Shown piece by piece: positions 1 through 4,972 of a stretch of 6,212 bases of DNA (the first letter of the stretch is position 1; each line of letters begins with the position of its first letter). The position numbers were made by a program, and so were the translations under genes. The stretch comes from Treponema sp. UBA2869 (GTDB lineage Bacteria > Spirochaetota > Spirochaetia > Treponematales > Treponemataceae). The stretch covers positions 25,710 through 31,921 of the forward strand of contig DEEV01000045.1 in NCBI GenBank assembly GCA_002350445.1. The letters are read 5' to 3'. A model generated the notes under the pieces. The model made no database searches, had not been told where the DNA came from, and saw only the letters and a program-made list of their open reading frames with translations.

Positions 1-1
1 T

Positions 2-49
2 GTTATCACAATTAGTGCTGATGATTACAGGCAGACAAAAAGAAAATGA
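2..49 (+). CDS. C-terminal end of an upstream gene (5' truncated by window edge)
   Basis: Frame 2 reads VITISADDYRQTKRK and stops at TGA 47-49. That stop overlaps the ATG of the next gene as ATGA (46-49), the junction used at several other places in this window. This makes it more likely than frame 3, which is also open but ends deep inside the next gene at 80. Only 15 residues are visible, too few to assign a family. The basic tail could belong to any phage replication or recombination protein. Confidence 0.5.
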   Translation, partial: VITISADDYRQTKRK

Positions 50-585
50 AACAAACGCCAAAAGGACAGACAGACTTTGACTTTTTTGCAGATTATCGGG
101 AGAACGTTCCTATTTCTGATTTGTCAGAATACGAAAAAGACCGTAACCTGCCTTTTTACAAAGCTCAGAATAAATACTGGGAAACGGGAGATTTTAATTT
201 TCTTTGGGAAGTTTACCCGGTAATAAGAGATGTTTGTATTTCTTTGGCAAAAAAACAGGCTGTGGGAATCCGTATTCCTGATTTGATTTTCAAAGCAGAA
301 GATGCGGCATTGCGAGTTCTTGCAATTTATAAAAGCAACAAGACTTTTTATGTAAAGAAACTTGAAAACGTTTGTTATTGGAAAGTCAAGGAAGTTTTAT
401 TTAATCAAAACTTGCAGATTGACGAGCGCACAGCAGATATATCTGACTTTTACAATCTTTCTTACGAATACGAAACGGAAGAAGAAAAGTCAGAAAGACT
501 GAAAGAGGAAGAAGTTGAAAGGTTGAAAAAAATTAATTCAGAAAAAAAAGAAGATCCAAACGGACAGCTTTTTTTGGAGTTTTAG
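46..585 (+). CDS. Hypothetical phage protein with sigma-factor-like helical core
   Basis: This is a 179-aa soluble protein with no confidently recognised family. Residues about 40-120 are helical: a W/F-rich stretch (YWETGDFNFLWEVYPVIRDV), then AEDAALRVLAIY and FYVKKLENVCYWKVKEVL. The spacing resembles region 2 of small phage sigma-70-like factors, where a first helix is followed by an acidic AEDA segment and an aromatic helix. The resemblance is loose and is an inference. Residues 138-170 are a highly charged E/K helix. The last residues, NGQLFLEF (Q174-F179), resemble the QLxLF sliding-clamp-binding peptide. The start ATG overlaps the upstream stop, with only a weak AGGCAG site before it, so translation is probably coupled. 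The next gene starts 2 nt after the stop. Confidence 0.85.
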   Translation: MKQTPKGQTDFDFFADYRENVPISDLSEYEKDRNLPFYKAQNKYWETGDFNFLWEVYPVIRDVCISLAKKQAVGIRIPDLIFKAEDAALRVLAIYKSNKTFYVKKLENVCYWKVKEVLFNQNLQIDERTADISDFYNLSYEYETEEEKSERLKEEEVERLKKINSEKKEDPNGQLFLEF

Positions 586-587
586 AA

Positions 588-794
588 ATGGAAGTTGCAA
601 GCAGAGGTTATAAAAGACAAGATCCTAAAAAAATGGCGTGGCTTAATTTGTGGATATGTATTACCACAAACGACATCCAGGAGTTTTACAACGCACTAAA
701 CGGCGGAAAGCCTAAAAAGATTAGGGAATCAGAAAATCATCAGACTTGGGATGAAATTAACAAAAATAAAACTATGAACAAAAGGAAAGAATAA
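588..794 (+). CDS. Small basic hypothetical protein (68 aa)
   Basis: The family is not recognised. The product is lysine/arginine-rich at both ends, with a compact hydrophobic and aromatic centre (MAWLNLWICITTNDIQEFY, residues 16-34). This could be a short helix pair. It has no CxxC pair, no convincing membrane span and no HTH pattern. It starts 2 nt after the previous stop, with GGAG (576-579) lying inside the end of the upstream gene. Its TAA stop (792-794) shares a base with the next ATG (TAATG), so it is embedded in a translationally coupled chain. A role beside the preceding and following putative DNA-associated proteins is possible but has no direct support. Confidence 0.7.
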   Translation: MEVASRGYKRQDPKKMAWLNLWICITTNDIQEFYNALNGGKPKKIRESENHQTWDEINKNKTMNKRKE

Positions 795-1201
795 TGACAA
801 ATATAGAATTTACAAAAGATACAAGAGGCTATAAGACAACGGCGGAAGTTGCAAAACTTGCGAACTGTTCTGCTTTTATAGTTCTGGCAGTAACAAGAGA
901 ACAGCACTTCCCTACTACTTGGGGAAGGGTAAATCATACGCAAACAAAGATATGGACTGAAGAGCAGGTAAAAAAGATTTTAGAAGCTGTAAAAGAACGG
1001 CTTATAAAAAATAAAAAATGGTTTGACTGTGCAAAGAATCGTGATATTCCAAAGCCAGTAAAAAAGGCGGCGTCTGTTAAATTAGACCTTGAAAAGCTGA
1101 AAAGCGAGCATCCGCTTGTAACTGATGAACGTTGTTTTCATCTATCCTGGTTCCCTGATACAGAGCCGAAAAACTTTGAAGAAATTGAAAAGGAGGACTG
1201 A
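794..1201 (+). CDS. HTH (winged-helix, MerR/excisionase-like) DNA-binding protein
   Basis: This is a 135-aa protein. Residues 13-32 (YKTTAEVAKLANCSAFIVL) fit the first helix and turn of MerR/excisionase-type HTH domains, where 'ttaEvAkllgvs' is typical. Residues 44-70 (GRVNHTQTKIWTEEQVKKIL and the following helix) look like the wing and the following 'w.teeqv..il' helix of that fold. The rest is a basic linker followed by an acidic tail ending EEIEKED. Such proteins act as small phage regulators, excisionases or DNA-recognition subunits; the exact role cannot be read here. The start is well supported by AGGAAAG (782-788) and the TAATG overlap. The gene's last codons contain the AGGAGG site for the next gene. 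Confidence 0.8.
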   Translation: MTNIEFTKDTRGYKTTAEVAKLANCSAFIVLAVTREQHFPTTWGRVNHTQTKIWTEEQVKKILEAVKERLIKNKKWFDCAKNRDIPKPVKKAASVKLDLEKLKSEHPLVTDERCFHLSWFPDTEPKNFEEIEKED

Positions 1202-1202
1202 A

Positions 1203-1337
1203 ATGACAGGATTTGAAATGACAGAAGTTGTAATTTTTTTTGGTGGTATAGTTTTGTTTGTGGTTGTAGTTGCAACACTTACGATTATATCTACAAAGTA
1301 TGAGCAAAAACACAATCCCGATGGATGGTGGGCATAG
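1203..1337 (+). CDS. 44-aa single-span membrane protein
   Basis: The frame is open from 1125, but the real start is ATG 1203: a perfect AGGAGG (1191-1196) lies 6 nt upstream, and the preceding gene stops at 1201. The product is a short acidic N-terminus, one hydrophobic segment at about residues 8-30 (VVIFFGGIVLFVVVVATLTI) and a charged tail (KYEQKHNPDGWWA). The positive-inside rule suggests N-out, C-in. Small membrane peptides of this type are common in phage accessory regions and may act in superinfection exclusion, as holin-like proteins or in host-membrane modulation. None of these can be chosen from sequence. The position far from any endolysin makes a lysis role less likely. Confidence 0.75.
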   Translation: MTGFEMTEVVIFFGGIVLFVVVVATLTIISTKYEQKHNPDGWWA

Positions 1338-1351
1338 TTCGAGGTGGAAAT

Positions 1352-1546
1352 ATGAGAAGTGTAGACAGTTATCAGAGTATTAAAGGCCCAGACGAACTTG
1401 AAGAAGAAAATCGTTATGATAGTATTTATGAAAGTCTACTGAATGAGTTTGATCCAGACGAAGGAGATTTCAAAGCGTATCAGAATTGGTGCAGAAAACG
1501 TGCAAGGGAATTGGCAAAAGAAAAGGAGATAAAAGAAAATGACTAA
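1352..1546 (+). CDS. Acidic hypothetical protein (64 aa)
   Basis: The frame opens at 1325, but ATG 1352 is the better start: AGGTGG (1342-1347) lies 4 nt upstream, and the 1325 start would fall inside the preceding gene without a good ribosome site. Residues 12-40 are strongly acidic (ELEEENRYDSIYESLLNEF then DPDEGDF). Residues 41-64 form a basic/acidic helix (YQNWCRKRARELAKEKEI). No family is recognised. The charge pattern, an acidic front and amphipathic back, is typical of small phage proteins that bind host proteins or mimic DNA, but that is speculation. It overlaps the next gene by 8 bases, and its last codons contain that gene's ribosome site. Confidence 0.72.
   Translation: MRSVDSYQSIKGPDELEEENRYDSIYESLLNEFDPDEGDFKAYQNWCRKRARELAKEKEIKEND
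1525..1542 (+). repeat. Duplicated translation-initiation segment, copy 1
   Basis: The segment GGAGATAAAAGAAAATGA contains the ribosome site and start of the 1539 gene. It recurs with a single extra A at 1712-1730. In the upstream gene it encodes the C-terminal EIKEN. Copies this close suggest either local duplication of gene borders or strong selection on the initiation region. Confidence 0.6.
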
Positions 1547-1730
1547 ACTATCAATGTCAGAAGAAGAAATGCTCAAAAGAAAATATACAAGACCTTATGA
1601 AAAGCGTATTGCAGAACTAGAAGCACAGATTGAGCAAATGAAGTGTTGCTTTAACTGTAAGCATTCAAGAACAGAATATGAGCATTGTAAAACAGGTAAA
1701 CACGAAAAATGGGAGATAAAAGAAAAATGA
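1539..1730 (+). CDS. Small coiled-coil / Cys-cluster protein (63 aa)
   Basis: Residues 6-35 form a charged helix with heptad-like spacing (KRIAELEAQIEQM). It is followed by a Cys cluster C36-C37-x2-C40 and C50 in CCFNCKHSRTEYEHC, ending in a KW-containing tail. Short phage proteins with 'CfNCkh ... C ... kW' are common in low-GC phages and are presumed to bind a metal such as zinc. Three or four thiols are available here, with nearby His (H42, H49) as alternatives. The function is unknown. The start has AAGGAG (1523-1528) 10 nt upstream. The gene overlaps the previous one by 8 bases and the next by ATGA (1727-1730). Confidence 0.75.
   Translation: MTKLSMSEEEMLKRKYTRPYEKRIAELEAQIEQMKCCFNCKHSRTEYEHCKTGKHEKWEIKEK
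1712..1730 (+). repeat. Duplicated translation-initiation segment, copy 2
   Basis: This is the second copy of the segment at 1525-1542, with one inserted A. It holds the ribosome site and the ATGA junction of the 1727 gene, and it encodes EIKEK at the end of the upstream protein. The core GAGATAAA is also found at gene junctions at 2797, 2814 and 4287. Confidence 0.6.
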
Positions 1731-2077
1731 ATGAATATATGAGAATGGCAGACAGAATGTATGATTTAGAAAATCAGATGAAGCAACTTGAGAAAGAAAA
1801 TGCAGAACTGAAAAAGCAAATATCAAATGTTAGAGAGTGTTTTATTTCTACTTCAAGTGGTGATGATTTTGAAATGGCGGAGAGTGCAAGAGAAGTGATG
1901 GAAGTATTAGATATACCTTGTTATCGACATAAAGATAAAAGGGAAAAATCTAAACTCACCAAAGCAAAAGAACTTCTTAAAAAGTGGGTAGAACTTTTTA
2001 AGCCAAAAGTTGGTAACATTCCACCAACACCGATACAAGTTGAAACAGAGCAATTCTTAAAGGATTTGGAAAAGTAA
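1727..2077 (+). CDS. Coiled-coil hypothetical protein (116 aa)
   Basis: I place the start at ATG 1727: it forms an ATGA overlap with the upstream stop and has GGGAG (1711-1715) 11 nt upstream. ATG 1709 in the same frame would add six residues but has no comparable ribosome site. Residues 8-34 form a clear two- to four-heptad coiled coil (MYDLENQMKQLEKENAELKK), suggesting a dimer. The middle (residues 36-70) is mixed and acidic. Residues 75-116 are basic then Pro-rich (PKVGNIPPTPIQVE) with a final short helix. No enzyme motif is seen. The family is not recognised. The stop codon sits inside the left arm of the inverted repeat at 2070-2104. Confidence 0.75.
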   Translation: MNEYMRMADRMYDLENQMKQLEKENAELKKQISNVRECFISTSSGDDFEMAESAREVMEVLDIPCYRHKDKREKSKLTKAKELLKKWVELFKPKVGNIPPTPIQVETEQFLKDLEK

Positions 2078-2104
2078 AATAAGAAAACCTGTTATTTTAC
2101 TTTT
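2070..2104. repeat. Perfect 13-bp inverted repeat (operator-like or weak terminator)
   Basis: The arms are AAAAGTAAAATAA (2070-2082) and its exact reverse complement TTATTTTACTTTT (2092-2104), with a 9-nt loop. The stop codon of the 116-aa coiled-coil gene lies in the left arm. Only one base pair is G-C, so the hairpin would be weak for a classical intrinsic terminator, although the right arm ends in TTTT. An AT-rich dyad bound by a repressor, or an mRNA-end stabiliser between two gene blocks, is equally possible. Confidence 0.7.
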
Positions 2105-2133
2105 AAGGCGGAAACTAAAATAAAGGAGAAACT

Positions 2134-2340
2134 ATGTTAGTAAGTTTTGAATATAACGACAATATAATTGCAAATGCTGATTTGTCCTTAATTCCACAAT
2201 ATCAAAATACTATCAAGATTTGGGGCAAAGAATATGAAGTTGGAGATTATCGACAGGAAGTTGAAATCAAACAGAAGCCAAGTGGAAAGAAATCAGTTAT
2301 CGAAAAGATAATTGTTACGCTTAATGATTGCGGAGATTAG
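2134..2340 (+). CDS. Hypothetical beta-rich protein (68 aa)
   Basis: The start is well marked by AAAGGAG (2122-2128), 5 nt upstream. The first 20 residues alternate hydrophobic and polar (MLVSFEYNDNIIANADLSL), and residues 28-64 give further strand-like segments (IKIWGKEYEVGDY, EVEIKQK, VIEKIIVTL). The overall impression is a small beta sandwich or barrel. No family is recognised and no catalytic motif is visible. It is the first gene after the inverted repeat. Its initiation region (AAAGGAGAAACTATG) is almost the same as that of the following gene (GAAGGAGTAACTATG). Confidence 0.7.
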   Translation: MLVSFEYNDNIIANADLSLIPQYQNTIKIWGKEYEVGDYRQEVEIKQKPSGKKSVIEKIIVTLNDCGD

Positions 2341-2361
2341 TTCACAACAGAAGGAGTAACT

Positions 2362-2811
2362 ATGTTTGAGAAAGAAGCAGAAAATTATGCTGATAAGCAG
2401 ATTGGGTGCGATGATGGATATTATGAATGGACAGACGTCGAAAAGGCTTTCAAAGACGGTGCAGAGTTCGGCTATAACAATGCTAGAGCAGAAATGCAAG
2501 AAAAACTTAAAACCTATAGGAGAAAGATAGTGAATGACAAAAAAAATGGGCAAAATATAATTTTATCAATAAGGGAATTAAAACAAGCAATCTACACCCT
2601 AAGAAACAAGGGCTATACTGATGATAAAATATGTATTTATCTTACCAGAGACACCATTATAGAATTTGCAAAAAGATACGAATGTTCAGAAGGAGAAGTT
2701 ATTGATTGGGAAGCAATGTTTACGTGCGATGTTTTTTGTTTCGAGGGAATTCTTGTAAAAGTTCACTATGAAAATAAGGTTATTGGAATTATGGAAGAGA
2801 TAAAGTTATGA
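2362..2811 (+). CDS. Hypothetical phage protein (149 aa), two-part
   Basis: GAAGGAG (2350-2356) lies 5 nt before the ATG. Residues 5-45 (AENYADKQI, then DVEKAFKDGAEFGYNNARAE) match a short motif seen at the N-terminus of many small phage proteins, in which an 'AeeYa' helix is followed by 'dve.AF.dGa.wg'. Its function is unknown. Residues 68-149 are different: a helical IRELKQAIYTLRNKGYTDD stretch, then a Cys/aromatic beta region (MFTCDVFCFEGILVKVHYE). I do not recognise the second half, and the protein may be a fusion of two small phage modules. The end EEIKL is encoded by a GAGATAAA junction element. The stop is followed by 22 nt before the ThyX-like/HNH gene. Confidence 0.78.
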   Translation: MFEKEAENYADKQIGCDDGYYEWTDVEKAFKDGAEFGYNNARAEMQEKLKTYRRKIVNDKKNGQNIILSIRELKQAIYTLRNKGYTDDKICIYLTRDTIIEFAKRYECSEGEVIDWEAMFTCDVFCFEGILVKVHYENKVIGIMEEIKL

Positions 2812-2833
2812 GAGAGATAAAAGGAGTAAAAAA

Positions 2834-4096
2834 ATGAAGTTTGAAAATACAACGGTTACAGGGATTGAAAACGCAATAATCGGCTTGCGCTTGCCGATGT
2901 CAAAAAACTTTGAGGACGCAAAAAGTAAGTCGGATTCTGTATTTATTCCCGGTGCAATATCAGAAGTTAAAATCGGGGCTGATGATATGCGCATTATGCA
3001 GAATCTTATAAAAGCGGACGGCAGCGGAAAAGCCGGAGAGCCGAATAGTAAGTTTTTGCGCATGATTCATGTACAGGTTTCAATTACCGCGCCGTCATAT
3101 TTTATGGCAGAACTTGATACATATAAAATTGGAACTGTACGCAATTCAACATCAGTACAACATAAAGGCGTATCGAGAGCATATAGCATAAACGATTTTG
3201 AGGTAGAGCATGATGTATTAGAAGTCTTAACAGAAGAAGACAGAGAAATCATAACATTAACATATCCTTATGAAACTAACGAATATCGCATATACACTTG
3301 CGAGAACGGCAGAAAGTATAAAGTTTTCAAAAACGGCAGAATTATTTCATGTGCTTATTCTCTAACAGATTCAACTGGACGAACACGACAATTTGAAGAA
3401 AAAGAATGTGTTCCAAGTGCTACACCGTCGGGATATTTTGAAATAAATATAGGCGGACGAAATGGCGAAAAGTGGCTTTTGCATAGATTGATTGCAACTT
3501 GTTGGATTGATAATCCTGATAAACTTTCAACAGTAGACCATATAAATACGGATAAAGGCGATAATAGTGTAGAAAATCTTGAATGGGTTACTCTTGAAGA
3601 GAACATAAGGCGAGAATGGCAGAATCATAAAGGTTTTGACAAACAAAAAGCGTACAAAAACTGGAAAGCGTCAAGTAAAACAATGCCACCGGAAAGAATG
3701 AGGATAAGAGATTTATATAAAAATGGAATGTCCCAAAAGGAAATTGCAGAATTTATGCAGATGTCGCAAGCGCAAATATCTGTAATACTAAGGGATTCTG
3801 AATCAACTTCAAAAAACAAAGATTTATTTGAGATGTGTTATTACTGGGAAGAACTCATAAGTACACTAAACTCTCTAAGAGAAAAATATCTTGAAACAAA
3901 AGACTATTCGTATTTTAGAGCCATTAGGCAAATATTGCCAATGAGTTTTAAATATACATCAATGTTTGATTGCAATTATGCGACATTACGCAATATTTAC
4001 GCATGGAGACGCGGACACAAATTGACAGAATGGCACAAGTTTTGCGACTGGATTTTGACATTGCCGTTAGCTGAATTGTTGATAGTAGGAGACTAG
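2834..4096 (+). CDS. ThyX-fold phage protein interrupted by an in-frame HNH endonuclease module
   Basis: A strong AAGGAG (2821-2826) lies 7 nt before the ATG. The 420-aa product has three parts. Residues 1-135 and about 326-420 resemble phage proteins of roughly 200-240 aa with the fold of flavin-dependent thymidylate synthase. The N part has HVQVSITAPSYFMAELD then TYKIGTVRNST, at the place where ThyX carries RHRxxSxNExS. The C part has LREKYLETKD, ILP, NYATLRNIYAWRRGH and LTEWHKFCDWI, matching the ThyX 'LP...N...L..f...R...qWE.r' end. The flavin/dUMP motif is degenerate, so thymidylate synthase activity is doubtful. Residues about 140-325 are a foreign-looking HNH module: YKVFKNGRI (NUMOD4-like), H217-R218, D235-H236, NSVENLEW, and an HTH at 289-321. 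No stop or frameshift occurs. It is followed directly by the 66-aa gene. Family similarity is from memory, not a search. Confidence 0.85.
   Translation: MKFENTTVTGIENAIIGLRLPMSKNFEDAKSKSDSVFIPGAISEVKIGADDMRIMQNLIKADGSGKAGEPNSKFLRMIHVQVSITAPSYFMAELDTYKIGTVRNSTSVQHKGVSRAYSINDFEVEHDVLEVLTEEDREIITLTYPYETNEYRIYTCENGRKYKVFKNGRIISCAYSLTDSTGRTRQFEEKECVPSATPSGYFEINIGGRNGEKWLLHRLIATCWIDNPDKLSTVDHINTDKGDNSVENLEWVTLEENIRREWQNHKGFDKQKAYKNWKASSKTMPPERMRIRDLYKNGMSQKEIAEFMQMSQAQISVILRDSESTSKNKDLFEMCYYWEELISTLNSLREKYLETKDYSYFRAIRQILPMSFKYTSMFDCNYATLRNIYAWRRGHKLTEWHKFCDWILTLPLAELLIVGD
3251..3811 (+). mobile_element. HNH homing-endonuclease-like insert within the ThyX-fold gene (approximate borders)
   Basis: About 187 codons (residues about 140-326) carry a complete HNH_3-type unit: first His at HRLIATCWIDNP (H217), then VDHINTDKGDNSVENLEW (H236, N248), as in PF13392. 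It is followed by an HTH-like tail, IRDLYKNGMSQKEIAEFM then SQAQISVILR, of the kind that gives homing endonucleases site specificity. The borders are estimated from where ThyX-like similarity stops and resumes, and could be off by about 15 residues. No intein signature (N-terminal Cys/Ser, C-terminal His-Asn) is seen at the edges. No non-coding intron core is possible because the whole stretch reads as protein. Confidence 0.6.
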
Positions 4097-4297
4097 ATGG
4101 CTAAATTAATTCAAAAAGACAGGATGAATATTAGCAGAAAAGCGAGACATGCACTGGGGAAGCTATCTGCTTTGTTGGCGTTGAGGTCTGTTGATACAAT
4201 AACATCTGACAGGGCAAGAGAATTGTGCGCAGAGTTATATTTGGCGATAGATTCTATTGTTGAAGAAATTGAAATGGCTGAAAGGAGAGATAAATGA
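4097..4297 (+). CDS. Small helical hypothetical protein (66 aa)
   Basis: The ATG follows the TAG of the previous gene with no gap, and AGGAG (4087-4091) lies 5 nt upstream. The product has a basic N-terminus (residues 1-22, KDRMNISRKARHALGK) and two amphipathic helices, LSALLALRSVDTI and ARELCAELYLAIDSIVEEIE. It looks like a compact all-alpha protein or a small dimer. No family is recognised. Its end supplies AAAGGAGAG for the DUF3310 gene, and the two genes overlap as ATGA, suggesting co-production. Confidence 0.72.
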   Translation: MAKLIQKDRMNISRKARHALGKLSALLALRSVDTITSDRARELCAELYLAIDSIVEEIEMAERRDK

Positions 4298-4725
4298 CAG
4301 AAGAAGTTAATCATCCTGAAAGATACGGTGGTGACACAACCTACGAATGTATAAAGGTTTTAGAAGCGTGGTTACCGCCGGAAGAGTACAAAGGATTCTT
4401 ACGCGGCAACGTACTTAAATATTTATGCCGCGTTGGAAAGAAAGATAATACCGTACAGGAACTTAAAAAAGCAGAATGGTATTTGAATAAACTGATTGAA
4501 AAGGAAACAAAGGGGATGGAATCGAAGAAAGTTGAAATAAACCCATGTTGCGGAAATTGTTATAGCTATCTGACAGATGAAGACGAAAACGGCAAACTTA
4601 CAGATTTTCACCATGACAGGAATAAAGATAGCGGATTTTGCGCGTTGCGCGATTTATTCTACGGTGTAGAGAAAAACGAAAAACCTTGTAAAGATTGGGG
4701 GTATGACAATGGCGAAAACAGTTAG
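4294..4725 (+). CDS. DUF3310 (SaV-like) protein with Cys-rich C-terminal domain
   Basis: Residues 6-72 match DUF3310 (PF11753): HPERYGG, YECIKVLEAW, EEYKGFLRGNVLKYLCRVGK and ELKKAEWYLNKLIE are all in family order. The family includes T7 gp1.7, a dTMP/dGMP kinase, and lactococcal SaV, linked to AbiV sensitivity. Most members are single-domain and uncharacterised. Residues 80-143 add a second domain with C85, C86, C89, C116 and C132 (CCGNC ... FCALRD ... PCKDW). This resembles the small phage 'C..C...C...CkdW' metal-binding proteins, so the gene looks like a fusion. It starts by ATGA overlap with AAGGAGAG (4282-4289), and overlaps the next gene at its 3' end. Nucleotide kinase activity is plausible but not shown. 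Confidence 0.9.
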   Translation: MTEEVNHPERYGGDTTYECIKVLEAWLPPEEYKGFLRGNVLKYLCRVGKKDNTVQELKKAEWYLNKLIEKETKGMESKKVEINPCCGNCYSYLTDEDENGKLTDFHHDRNKDSGFCALRDLFYGVEKNEKPCKDWGYDNGENS

Positions 4726-4960
4726 TTTATTAAAAGTTTACAGGCGTGAACTTATTACAACGCTTAACAAAAACGATATTGAAGCGTTCAAAGGACATTG
4801 TAAAAGGTGGAGCAATTATTTACCGCCGATTCCAAACGCGAAAGTTTTTGAAGTTGCATTCTACAAGACAATGTACAACGAGCGCTCCGTTTATCCGAAA
4901 TTGAGAAAACAGGCTAAACAATGGCTTATTGCTAACGGTTACAATCCAAACATAAATTAA
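4709..4960 (+). CDS. Phage hypothetical protein (83 aa)
   Basis: I choose ATG 4709: GGGGG (4697-4701) is 7 nt upstream. ATG 4703 (two residues longer) would leave only 1 nt of spacing. Either start overlaps the end of the DUF3310 gene. Residues 3-35 are helical (VYRRELITTLNKNDIEAFKGHC), followed by YLPPIP, a conserved-looking FEVAFYKTMYN stretch, and a final QAKQWLIANGYNPNIN. I recall similar small proteins beside terminase and DUF1064 genes in low-GC phages, with the same 'll..yRre...a....DieA ... vf...fyKa ... a..wl...Gf.p' plan. No function is established. Confidence 0.8.
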   Translation: MAKTVSLLKVYRRELITTLNKNDIEAFKGHCKRWSNYLPPIPNAKVFEVAFYKTMYNERSVYPKLRKQAKQWLIANGYNPNIN

Positions 4961-4972
4961 GAGGCGGATAGA

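Noticed and set aside
2070..2104. Standard intrinsic terminator
   Set aside because: The stem has one G-C pair in thirteen and there is no T-run beyond the four T in the arm itself, so the hairpin is called an inverted repeat of uncertain role.
2293..2553. Minus-strand 86-aa frame and other minus-strand frames
   Set aside because: All lie opposite well-supported + strand genes, lack ribosome sites and have Phe/Ser/Ile-rich low-complexity content typical of antisense shadows.
3251..3811. Intein interrupting the ThyX-fold gene
   Set aside because: No Cys/Ser block-A start and no His-Asn followed by Cys/Ser/Thr at the right edge could be found. The insert is nearly all HNH plus HTH, leaving no room for a splicing domain.
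3251..3811. Group I intron carrying an HNH gene
   Set aside because: The frame is open through both borders, and the whole insert reads as plausible protein. A catalytic intron core of about 200 non-coding nt is not accommodated.
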